From Mycteria americana (lineage: Eukaryota > Chordata > Aves > Ciconiiformes > Ciconiidae), in contig NC_134390.1 in the NCBI RefSeq assembly GCF_035582795.1, positions 913,060 through 977,059 of the forward strand: a stretch of 64,000 bases of DNA, given 5' to 3'. The notes below the pieces were generated by a model, which was not told where the DNA came from, ran no database searches, and was given only the letters and a program-made list of their open reading frames with translations. The position numbers and the translations under genes were made by a program. Of this stretch, positions 1-11,965 are shown piece after piece; position 1 is the first letter of the stretch, and every line of letters begins with the position of its first letter.

Positions 1-3000
1 AAGTGAGGCTTTGAACAACAACCAAAAAAAAAAAAAACCAAACCACAAAACCTAACAGCCTTGTCTTCAAAAAACTGTTTTTAACATAAGGAAGTATTTT
101 ACTGGCCAAGAGAAAAAAAACCTCCAGAGCTCAAAAGAGGCAGGAAAAATTCAATACTGAGCATAAGGCAGGCTTTGATTGTACCTTACGGATCTCTCTC
201 TCGTTTCCTAACCAAGCCTCCTCCCTTCTAAAGCCTCCAAACCCAGTGCCCTATCCCTCATTTGCTTTACAAGGGATGGCGGCTGCCATACAGCAGGGAT
301 GAAAAACAGGTTTTGCAGTTCTTGAGATAAGATCACATGAGGTTAAACTCACAAGCCAGGTCAACATGGCAACACTCACAGGTCTGCATTCGGCTGCAAG
401 AGCGTGCAGCCACCGGCAGCTTTCTGCTCCTATTAAGCTTAAGACCACAAGCAAGCTTTTAGATCAGTCTAATTTCAAGTTAATAAAAGAGCCTGGCTCA
501 ATTTATGGCTTCGTGCTAGCAGCACAACGCAGTTTGCATTTTTGATATAGAGCAAGAGCTTTAGGTAAGGACTGGGCTGAGATTAGTTCGTTCCAAGCAG
601 AAACTCCATGGTTGTGAAACTCCCTTAAATCAAAAAGAGAAGAAACCATTCCCTGCGAGCGCACAGCCATGTTCCTTTGTGGGTATTTTTGCAGCCCTGA
701 TCATGTTCCCAAGAAAGGGGAAACCCTCCCTCCTTGTTCCCCCCCGCTGCAGAAAGTGGAAACCATCTGCCATAATCTGGGAGCAACGAGGACATGGCTC
801 AGTAAAAAAAAAAAAAAAAAGAAACAAAAAAAAAGAAACAAAAAAAAAGCCAAACCAAAAACACCCAGAAATTTAAATCATTAGAAACCTGGCAGCGTCT
901 GAGAAACTCCAGACCCGGTTCCATGGGTTTCGCTGGCCTGCAAGCACACGACCAACTGGTTCTGCAGGTGCGAGATGTGCACAGGGGCTCTCGCGTGCTC
1001 GGCGAGAGGGGAGGCGAGAACGGCAATACCCTCTTTGAAATAGCAAGCCCGGAGTAAAGCGCACACATCAACAGATACCCTGCAAAACCTGCCTCCCCTG
1101 GCCCCGTGCAGAGGCCGCTTTTCAAGCAGGGGATGCTTTCCTACATCGATGTCCAGAGTAATGACTGTTGGCTTTCCTTCCTGCTGCCCTCAAGTATATG
1201 GCATCAAACAGCCGCAACAAAGGGGGACTGGTAGCCAGGATACGTTCATATTCATATAAATATATATGTAGATATGCATATGACTGCTTATATAGGAACA
1301 TATCCCGGCGTGCACGCGCTCTCTCCCCCTCTCTATATTTATAGTTGCTGAGTCTGCAAGTCACCCATCGAAAAGCAGATGGCTTAACAGTCCAGCTTTC
1401 CCTGGAAATAAGGCTTGACGCCCCGCAGCACTACTCAGCGTCCTTCCTCTGAAACGAGGAAGGTTAAACGAAGTTTTAAGCCGCTCCAAAGAAAACTGGG
1501 CTGCTGCCTTCGAGCTCTCAACCCCTGTCTCGCTGGCAGGAGGGGCTCCCTTTGCACGGGAGACCAGAAACGCACCTTCCCCAGCGCCGCGGCTCAGCGG
1601 TAGGTGCATTTCTGATGTGATTTGTGACCGGTTGAAGAATCCTTTGGGACAAGAGGTGCTCCAAAAGGGCAATTAGATCCATTACTGGCTATTCTATTGC
1701 CACATGAAATAGGTTTACCGGTTGTGTGCCGCCTCATATACTCCATTTTTATGCCAAAATGAACAAGTATGCTAATGAAGCGATTGGAGAGCGTGCCTGA
1801 TACGGCAGCAGCGGACGGTGAGCCAATGCTTTGCAGCACAGCTCATCCTCCGATAGCGTTTTCTTTGACGGGACCTGCATTAAAGCTGGCTTCTGCATAT
1901 TTTAAGGCGTTATTAGGTATTCTGCAGCCTCAGCACAGCATCTCTAAGACGATAGTGGGGAAAACCATACAGCTATTTCTTCAAATCCAGAGGTGCTATT
2001 TCTTCATTTTAATGGCTGCAGCAGCCAATATGGCTAAGAAATCCTAACAAGGGCTCGTTCTAGAACAGACATTCACCAGAACAGAAATGTAAAAGCTATT
2101 GCCAAACCTCACTGCATCTCCAGAGCAAGAAGCCAGAGTCACAGCCCAGATGTTTCTGAGAAAATCCCAACTAGAAAGGAACTAACGTGAGTTGAAGTTA
2201 CTTATCTCCTCTACGTACACGTTAAACCAATTCATACTAGTAAGCAATTACTTCACACAAAAACACCCCACAGATATGTTTCATCAACCAGATCTGGGAG
2301 ATTTCTAGTGAAATATGCAGCAGAGCCTTACGAAGCACATCCACCACGGCTTCCAGAGACCTTTTGCCAGTCAAATTCTAGTGTTGCACGCACAGTACAC
2401 ACAGGAGGAGGACACTCAATAGCCTAAAATACATATAATAACAGTTTCTGGACAAATTTTGCTTCAATGCCTGCCCTTTAAAACAGCCCCCTCCCAGAAT
2501 GGCCTTAGGGATGGATGTCCCAGCTTATGGCTGTCCCTGCACAGGAGGGAAAAGCTGCTCCTACACACCCAGCCCTGCACGTGTGGCTGCAGAAGGGAGA
2601 GCAACTCCTGTGGCTCCCACGAGGAAGGAGAAGGAGGACAAGCAACAGCGTGTGCACGTACAAACGTGCTTATAGCATGGCAGAGTTTCACCTACAAACA
2701 TTCCCCATTTCCAGGTTGCGTTGCTTTCTGCCTAGCGTTGTCTTCTGATGAAGGCTTTTTAAGAAAAAATCCTATACAAAACACATCACCCCAACAGGTT
2801 AAGGTGAAGATCTCACAGGTCTCTGCCTCCTGCATCCCTGATAACAAAGGCTGTCCTGAGAAGGTATTCGGCAGCAGGGTTAAAGCCAGGAAGCTTATTC
2901 ACCTGCAAAAGAACAGCAGAGAGCAAGAAAGCCAGCAAGAAAACGGAGAGGACACCATGCAGAAACTGTGACTCTCCCACTGCTAGTTCCACTTTCAAGC

Positions 3001-6000
3001 CGGCCGTACGGCAGTACAGGAACCGAGTGTTGCAACAATCCCTGCATCTGTGGCACTGCAGCAACCATCCAGGGGTTATTTTTAAACAGCAGCATTTCAC
3101 GGGGGCCGGGGGGGGGAAAGAAAGGCAGCAAAATAGAGGAATTAGCAAGTCCAAGAAAGGGGGTAGGGATGAAAACCAAGCCCCACGCTGGGTGGGGTGT
3201 GACAGCTGCACAGCCCCATCCTGCCCCGTGGCACGAAGCCATAGCCTGGCACCGGTGCTAATAAAAAGGGCATCGGGGAGGACTGCAGTCCGGAGCTGCG
3301 ACAGCAAGCGCACCCCTCCGGGAGGGGGGCAAAGCCTGCGCAAAGCCCTTGCAAAAGAAAAGCCTTTTCTTTTTCCTGCAAGGACAGCTCACTGAGCTGC
3401 CGCTTCCAGATTCATCGTGGCCAGACCGGCTGCTCCGTCCACGGCTTTCCAAAGCGCCCTGAAAGGCTGTCAGCATGTGCCGAGAACACCAAAGCAGCCA
3501 TCACGCGAAAAGCACAACTCCTAATTAATACCTAATCAGCCAGAGGGGATGCAAACATGTTTTCCTGCAAAGAACGAACCACCAGCGTTACACGTTATTA
3601 AAAGTTGAGTCTTTGGCAGAGGCTTACGCGGCAGTTTCTTCCCAGAGCCGCAGGATTTGTGCAGAGGTCCAGCATGTCCTTTGGCATCCAGGCTCGTATT
3701 TAGAAAAGGGGAATTTGGAAAGCTGTCCAGACCCATTTCCATTTGACAGACAAGTGTCTGTGTCAGTTCAGCACTGCACACGTGCTTCAAATGCAAAGCA
3801 GAGCTGGCATTCTCAGAACTGGCAATGAATCCCAGCCATAGGAATGATAAAGATTTTAACTTACAGGAAATGCTGCTATTAAATAATATTTAAGTCTTAA
3901 TTATATTTTAAAACAGCCATTTTATAAAAAAAGAAGTTCTATTATAGTGCTTTTGTAGTTAAAGGTCTGTCAACATTTCCATTTTAAACCTTCATTTCTA
4001 GGGGGTTTATAATTTGGTCATAAAAATTCATTCTAGACTGGAACTTGGCATACAGGGGCTCAGCCTAGGAGCAATATTTTTTATTATCCAATTTGGTTTA
4101 AATTGGTTTGGCCATTTTTAAGTTATAGGAGTGTAAAAAATAAACGTTTACTGGTTTCAGATGCCTTCTCAAGCTTATTATTATTCAAAATTAGCTTTCT
4201 CCTGCCCACCTCCAAAAATACCTTCAGCAAGAGGTGGGAGATATCATTTTACTCTGCTGACAATACATGAGTTACAATTCAAATTAATTCACTTCTTTTG
4301 ATGCTAACAACCTAAAGAGTTACTATAACCAACCACTACTTTTACACAGACCCATTACATACTGTAAACGCTTGGAGATTTGTGTAGCATCTGCCATTTT
4401 GTGCTTGATGTACAGGTACTGCAGCTGTAAAGGCCTTAATTTGAAATAAATAATTAACTCTGGAAACCTGCATTCCTGTAAAATAATAGAAGACCTTTAA
4501 CCAAGATGTTTCTCTGTAGAATTTTATTTCAGCTGTGGCAGCTTCAAATAAAAAGCTGCAGATGTGAAGCAAGCAGGCGTATACAGCTAGGAATTCCTCG
4601 CCACAGAGCTTCAGACGTTTCCTTCAATTTAAAAAACAGAAAAGAAACTCTAGTTTATGGCTCAGCTCTTCAAATCACTTGGGTGCAGTAGGGACACAAC
4701 ATAGACGTGACTTTGCATGCTAACTACAGGCAAGGGGTATCTGTGCCCAAGCATAACAAAAAGCTTGGAGAAGGATTTTATTCTCGCTCCATCATTAACA
4801 TCCACAATTTTTCATTTTAATACCTGGCTGGTACAGGGGGGGCATCGGCCGCAGCTCGACCCCAGCGGGGAGCAATCCTTTTGGGCACGCAGGGCAAGTC
4901 TTTGTACCGCCTGGGGCCACCTGCAAGGGCTTGCAGGCAGGTGGGAACTGCTTCCCGCGTGATCCAGCCTTTTGCTTGGGTCCCCCAGTGACACGTGGCA
5001 TCCAGCCCCACAGCATCGCCGTGTCCCTGGAGCCGAGACCTGATGTCGATCATGCCACGTAACCCTGGAAGGGGCAGCTGCAAGTCCTGCTCGTGGCTTG
5101 CCACTCTCACCAGCCCTATCCAGCCTTGGCGATTGGCATTATCCACCCTGCTCCACAGAAGCCATTCTCCCGATTAATAAGGCTCAGATTTCCAAAGACA
5201 TAACGGCTCCTACCTCATTAAATCAGTGGGTGTTAGGAGCCTGAATTCTTTAGGAAAAACACCCTGTGCCTGTGTCCAAGTCCAGTCCCACTCAGTTCCC
5301 GTGCCAGGACAGTAACAATTTCTACTGGAGGACAGGGTGTCATAACTCTACTTAATAACCATTCAAATTCCTGTTTGCTCTAACAGCAGGTAGCCAATTG
5401 GGCTGAAGTTTCTCAAAGATTCAATTTTAACTCTCTGAATTTCGTAGGCAGCTTGTCTGGCTTCCCTTCATAAGCTTCAGGAACAAAGTCTCAAGAGGCA
5501 GACCCTAAGGAGGCTGTTAAATCAACACACAAGTATTTCTTTCTGTACATGCTCATATTCAAACCGAACACATTCGTGTCCTGCGCATGCGTGGTCCTGG
5601 CCAGGGCTGGCAGCAAGCTCCAGCAGGGCTGAGACATCCCTTTGGATTTTCTCATATGAGTAAAGATGGCTCCTGGCAGCTTCGAGACAGGGAATATTTT
5701 CTTACCTTTTGCTTTAGCCCGTAACTGGAAGGACAGAGGGACGGGAACAAAGCAAACCTTTGAAATTACAGCAAAAGAAAGATGCTTTGTTGTAAAGCAA
5801 ATGGGCACGAGCACTTTCTTCCTCTCACCTCTGGGCTGCTCTGCACACCTACCTACTTGCTTCACTATACTATTCTGCCTCTTTTAATCACAATAGCTTG
5901 CTTTGAACGATCTGCTTCCACTGAGGATGTTCAGCCACTGACAGATCTGCAGAAACAGGGACAAGACTCATTCCTCGTACTGGTGGAGCCGGTCTCTACC

Positions 6001-9000
6001 TGAAACTGGGATGAAGATATACGGGTACAAATCACAGCGCAGGCTGCCGACAGCGATAACTCCATGGCTGGAAATCCCACGGCAAACCTCCGAGCGGCCA
6101 AGGCACCGCGTACGTCCTGGGCCACTTGAAAGTTTGAACCGTGACAAGGAGAGCTTGCCGCTTCTTGGAAAGAGAAGAGGGCCATTTTTTCCTCTCTACG
6201 CCAGGACTCATATAAAAGGAATAATCTATATTCGTTTGGATTATACAAGCTACAAAACACACCTTAGCTTCAGTTCCACATTTAACCAATCGCAGAAGCC
6301 ATTTGTTGCCTCGTATATTACAAAGCAATAGAGATTTAAGGGATAATGGTCATGGCGGCAGAGTATACAAAGCAATAAACTGCTTTTGAGGTTGGTTAAA
6401 TGCCAAGTGATGCTGAGGCCTCAATGCCATAAACATTATTTCTATTATATGACAAGATAAGAGGATACAATAAACCACAAAGAAGAAAAATCATTTTCTG
6501 GCCTCGTGAAAGTTCTGGGCTTCGCGTTTCTTGGACACTGCACGAGCATCACCTCCGTGGCATGGGTTTAAGGGGAATAAACTGTTAAATTAAGGGTGGG
6601 TTTAAAAAGCAAACGATTGTTTGAGGAAATGGCCTGTATAACTGTAGCGCTGGAATTAGGATCTGAGTGATGATTTGTGTCACTTATAAAAAGTGAAATG
6701 GTGTGGAGTGGGGGGGCAGGGGCTAGGGAAAGTCTTGGTCCCAGTAGAATATATTCAATATTATGGCCCCTCCATTAGTTTGGGCAACAGGAGTGGACAA
6801 AACAGTTTTATTAATAAAGATGTTCCTCTGTTATGACACTTCATAAAGCCTCAAGCATCCAGCGCTCCCGAAGCCTTCAGGAGAGGAGCAGAAGAGGCAC
6901 GACTGTCGGAGAAGCACGTCTATCCACCAACCCACGTTTCACGCTGCCAGCCTGCCTGCCCAAATCGGCCATCAGGCACCCTGCGAAGGGTTTAATACGG
7001 TTTTATAAGGGAGGATATAGAGCCAGACATTGAGCGATTCCCTCTGCCACCACTGGCTCACGGTAATGAAGCAGCACCAGAGCATCCGAAGCCCCCGCCT
7101 TCCTTCCAGACCTTTGCTCTAGATGCCTTAGACAGGATGGCTGAAGTTTTAATTACCTTGTGTTAATGAGTCAGAGCTGCCTCATTATACAGACTTAGTT
7201 AATGGCAACGCTAAAGTTTACAGCTAACACTTGGTTGCGCTAAGGCTGCCTTTCATCACTCAGTATGTTTTAAATGGGATTAGAAGATTTTAATAATGAT
7301 TAGCAGCGCACACCACCCCCAGATTAGTTTCACTTAACGGATTCAATGAAAGCCTTACTTGAGGCATAGCTCTATGTCTTCTGCAGACCTTCTGGAGGCA
7401 GGGGCCTGCCTCCACCTCCCTCCTCACCCTCAGGCAGTGGCATGGGGAGGGGGGCCCACGTCCCTGCTGGAAAATAGCTCTTCTCCCTCTATGCAGAGAG
7501 GGCCAGGGGGAAGGGGGTCAGGGAAAAATGTGTCACCTGTCCTCTTAGAGAAGAAACCAGATCAATGACCTTGAGAAGAATCTTTTTTAAAAGCCGTATA
7601 TGCGGCACATTTAGAAGTCAGCTGTGTCACAGCAGACTCACTGTTGGGAAGTGATCGCGTACAGAATCCAAAAATAACAACCATTAAAGACCTAGCAACC
7701 AAAACATGTTTACATACCCACTGAAAGCCCACTAGCTGTGATGATATGGGGGGTACAGTAAGATCTGCTCATCTATTTTCGGTGGCCATTCCCTCTTCCC
7801 CCTCCTCACTTCCCTGAAAAGTTAGCTTTACAGTCATTTTCTACGTAGAAACAGTGAAGGAAAAGGAGGAAAAAAGGGCATACAGCATAAAAGACAGGGC
7901 TGGTACCAGCTACAGAGGGAAAGAAGCAGCTAATGGTTCAAAGAAATTACACCAGGAAGCAAAATAATTTTTTTTTTCCCTTTAAACTAAAGGGGGAAAA
8001 TCACCACTGGCTTCACAGTAATTGTCTCCAGTCCCCTGTTCAAATTAGTTTGGCTCTGCTCTCCCTTCTTCTCCCGTGACCTCTCATGCTACTGCACGTC
8101 TCAACACAGCATTTGCAAGAGGCAGATCACTAATTTTAGGGAGCGGAAAAGGACTGGGTGATTTGTCCCCATGCCCGCTGCCCCAGCTGATAGCAAAATC
8201 CAGAAGCCCATCCCAATTTACTCAGGACCAAAGCAGCCTGTTCCCACAGGAGCAGCCCACCAAAACCAGAGTGCACCCCTCAAACAGGGGAATACCCAAA
8301 AGAGCAGGAATCTGCAGGGATAAAGACACGCCAATGGATCGGGCACGGGATCAAAGGTTTAGAAATGAGAGAAAGGAATGGAGATGCTGGAGCCACCGTG
8401 GTGAAAGGACCCAGTGAGCCAGGCATTATCCCAAAAATGTTGACGCTGATAACCAAAGAGGCTCAACAGCCACTGACACCCTCCCATTCAAATGGCTTTT
8501 TTTCCTAAGCAAAATGCACCCAAAGGTCTTAAAGAATCAGAAAATAAGGCTGAATCCTGCAAGGAAGTCTCCCTCTCAGTGTCACCCACAGTCTGGCTTG
8601 GTTTTGAGCTGGGAAAAAGCTTCCCATGCTGTAAGCGATAACGCAGCACTGCTGGGGCGTGCATCTGTGCGCCTGGGTGAAAAAAGTCAGATTACCTTCC
8701 AGAAAGCTCAAAACTCTGGATCGTACAGACTCTGAGGGGAGCCGCAGGCACTCAGCACCTGTGGGAAGGTCAGGATATTTCTGCAGCAGATCACACAGAG
8801 CTGAGTGCCTCCCCCGTGTTTGAAGACAAGGGTCTCGATCTTTAGGAATGAGGGAATGAACTGAGATGGGTGCAGTCCCCTCTGACCCTTGTTAAGGTGT
8901 CACTTTAACATGAGTCCACACGAAGAAGCCATTTCTGATGGGATGATCCACGGCGGCTTGTCAAGGGTCAGGGTTTAATGCCAAAAGGCAGCACAAGCTG

Positions 9001-11465
9001 CTGGGGAAACAATGCAGCACGTGCTTCAGAGGTTGAGCCCTGCAGACAGCTGCTGGCCACCATCAGCCCCCCAACTTCAAATTCGGATTTATTTTTAATA
9101 ATAAATTCAAAGCTACCAGTTGCACTGCCCCGTCCAGCTCATCGCAACGATCCAATTTTACTCCACTTGCCCCAAAAAGAAGAGCTCACCGAACATTCAT
9201 TTTAGCTGATGATCTTTCCACGACGGTCTGTACGGCTCTTGGGTACCACTGCGCTTCTACGGCAGTACTGCTGCGCGTTAGTGGTGAGCAGGATTTGTAA
9301 AGGCTCTTAAAAAACCTTCAACGTGAAGCTGATGTACAGAATAGAGGACAGAAAATGCACGTAAGACACTAGGACTTACACAGAGAGGCTCGGAGATCCA
9401 TGTATTTAGTTAGACCAAAGGACTGTTAGGGGATGACTTGATCAGTCAGCAAACACCTACAGACATCAGAAATTTGATAGGAAGGATCTTCTGTCTAACA
9501 AACAAAAATTAATAAGATCCACAGCCTGGAAGCTGCAGCTGAACAGGTTTAGACTGGAAATAAGGCATAATTTTTCCTTACCAGCAAGAGCAATTAACTA
9601 TTAGAACAACTTAACCAAGGGCTGTGGTGAATTTTCCATCACTGGAAATATTTTAAATCAAGCTTGGATCATCATTATTTAATACATGCTCTGGTTTGAA
9701 CAGGTATTGAAGGACGTTCTAGGAAACTGTGCACGAGGTCAGGTTAGATCACAATGAATCATACCGGTATGAATTACCCGGATTCTAACATTTCAATATT
9801 AACATGAAGAATTGTCAGAATTACCCATAAGCAGCAGTCTGGAACAGCGAAAGGAGGAAGCAACCACCTTTATATGTCATTTGTGGGAGATTGTGGGAGA
9901 TTAAATTTAAATACATTGTTGTTTGCCTTAATTGCTTGTTTGAATCCGATTTTAAGGTTGTATGATTGAAGTCCTCACATCATTAAGTGCTCAAATACAG
10001 CTAATACATTTTATAAATGACTTGCACAATTTCACAGGCAAAGAAGTTCAAGATAAAAAGCAGCCTACAAAAAAAAAAAAAGAAAAAAAAAAGAGAGGAC
10101 GATCACCTGCAACTGGATAGAAAATGCTTCAGATGAGACTAGTGCTAAAATGATCAAAAAGCTGAGAAGTCCGAACCGTGTATTTTTAAAGAGCCCCAGT
10201 CCTCAAGAGTTACCAGATGAGATTTTTGACCCATTTCTGCACTATAAAAATAAATGCGTCACAGAATTCACATGCGGTCTCAAAGGATGTGCCCTGGGGA
10301 TGCAGAATTATCTTTAATTTCATTTGAGAGACCCACAAGAGGCATTAAGATAGTAAATACACTGAAGAACTGGGGGGGGACACGACAGGGGGAGTACCCT
10401 GGGACCGGTTAGAGCTCCCAAACGCGTCACGGCCATAATAGTTTGGCAACCCGACATCCAACAGTTGCAGCCAGGAAAACAAAGTGTGCGCGCATCACTT
10501 AATATCTAATTAAAAGCCACAATTCCCCCCGCCTGCCTTCCCCTGCAAAAAGCATCTTAGCATTTTGAGGTTCAAATGCTTCAGAACAGACAAACCCAAT
10601 TCTCCCTGCACTCTGCACGGGGCTGTACTTCCACAAAAGCCCCAGTTTCTAATGGCTCCCATTAAAATAGCCCCAGCAGTAATTGCACAATCCCCCTGTT
10701 CCTCCCATTAATACGGCGTGTGAGCCGCCAAGACGCTGCACCACCGAGCGCTGGAGAGACCCTATGGAGAGACCCTAAACTCAGCTGTGGGAAAGCATTA
10801 GCTTCATTGCAAAACTAAGCAAAATGCAATGGAAAGGTGCCTTCCCAGGCAGGGGAGCCTACGAGAAAGGTCGTATGACTGAAAAGAAGCGATGTGACTC
10901 ATTCAAAGCAATAATCATTTGCCCTAGGAAAGCGAGCAAAAGTTTTACAAGGCCGTAGCCAACTCTAGCATGCTGTCCATGGAGGAAAAATTCACAATGG
11001 GTCTTTTTTTTTTTTTTTTAGAAGCCCAAAATAGACTACGGCAGTTTGAGGTTCGCATAACACAAACCATCAACTGCCACATTCTCAGCTGCTTTACCGA
11101 ATATGCTATAGCAGCTAACTCATCCCGACAGAGAACGAATATCTGTCCTTTGGTTAAATAGCCTTGAAAGAAGATGAGCAATGTTATCAGAAAACATTAA
11201 CAGGAGATCAGCATGTTTTCTCTGGGCTGTGTGGGTCTCATGGAAAACACCAGCAGAATAACAATACGCCACAAAGCAAGGCAGATTTCATTACTTTGGA
11301 GTGCCTGCACTTGCTCATAACCTGGATTTACACACTGCAAATCCTCTGATCTGATTACCTCCAGTGATCACGTAAAACACCGGCTTTAAACTCTTTGCCT
11401 CAGTGATAAAACAGCCACTTTGATTCACAACGACACATTCACAATAAAGTATACTGTAAACGTAC
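1..11465 (-). other. ATF7: ATF7 intron 2 (partial, runs off left edge)
   Basis: This is the sequence 3' of the ATF7 start exon on the minus strand. It is moderately AT-rich with short A/T runs (for example an A-run near 805-822) and no coding exon I can recognise. I looked for the exon encoding the second half of the zinc finger (the RFTNEDHL-type segment) on the minus strand and did not find it, so it probably lies left of position 1. The only clear repeat is an old CR1 tail at about 9384-9765. The short open frames in this interval lack domain similarity and are not called. Confidence 0.7.
9384..9765 (+). mobile_element. ancient CR1-type LINE 3' fragment
   Basis: The stretch follows the 3' end of old amniote CR1/L3-like elements in order: a TTAGGGGATGACTTGATC block, GACTGGAAATAAGGCATAA, TTAGAACAACTTAACCAAGG, a GGTGAATTTTCCATCACTGG block, TTTTAAATCAAGCTTGGAT, and a final AGGTCAGGTTAGATCACAATG block. 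It is heavily diverged and lacks the avian-specific terminus, so it predates the copy at about 17.8 kb. It is antisense to ATF7 and inside intron 2. Boundaries are approximate. Confidence 0.8.
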
Positions 11466-11534
11466 CTGTCCACAGCCGGGGGCATTGCACACAAACGGCC
11501 TGTCGTCTCCCATATTTCATGCAGCTGAGCTAAG
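11466..11534 (-). CDS. ATF7: ATF7 exon 2: translation start and first half of the C2H2 zinc finger
   Basis: Read on the minus strand, a pyrimidine-rich tract ending CCTCAG (11540-11535) is followed by 21 nt of 5'UTR. The ATG is at 11513-11511, and sixteen codons spell MGDDRPFVCNAPGCGQ before a GTACGT donor at 11465. This matches the ATF7 N-terminus; ATF2 starts MSDDKPFLCTAPGCGQ. The exon carries the two zinc-ligand cysteines (C9 and C14, spaced C-x4-C); the histidines belong to the next exon, outside the window. ATF7 is a bZIP factor of the ATF2 subfamily that binds CRE/AP-1 sites in the nucleus and is controlled by stress kinases on its N-terminal region (family knowledge). The ATG has A at -3 and G at +4. 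An out-of-frame ATG sits 7 nt upstream. The exon ends in phase 0. Confidence 0.93.
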
Positions 11535-11844
11535 CTGAGGAGAAAGGAGAGAAGAGGAAATTGTTAAATAAGCTAAAAAAATTAAAAATATCAAGAGCAG
11601 AAGCTGCCCTTTACAGGGCTGTAATTAATCAACGCCGCGCTCACAGGGAAGGAGGATCTCTTTGTGCCCTAGACACAATCAGGGAAGAGAAATTAATCCA
11701 ACCCAAGCTTAAATAAGACTTTGGAGGGCCCAGTCGATTTTTCACGTATGAGGAGAAAGCGCTGCATCGCAGCTAGAAGGGCTCATTGGGAACCGTGACA
11801 GGGAGACAGCGCGGGCCAGTGGGTAGGAAAGGAGCAGAAGTTTT

Positions 11845-11965
11845 CCACGCCTGGGCTCCCACCAAGGCCCACCACCGAGTCTCTGAAGGGCCAAGGGACT
11901 TTCTGCATCTCAGCATCACCACCTGCAAGACGGGGACAACGCTCACCTCTCGCAAAGGACCGCCT
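11845..11965 (+). repeat. MIR-like SINE fragment (old)
   Basis: The core resembles the 3' half of MIR elements: a CATCTCAGCATCACCACCTG block, then AAGACGGGGACAACGCTCAC followed by CTCTCGCAAAGG. These parallel the family's CTCAGTTTCCC, then ATCTGTAAAATGGGGATAAT, then ACTCACCTCTC series. It is diverged and lies about 300 bp upstream of the ATF7 exon 2 acceptor, antisense to the gene. Confidence 0.5.
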
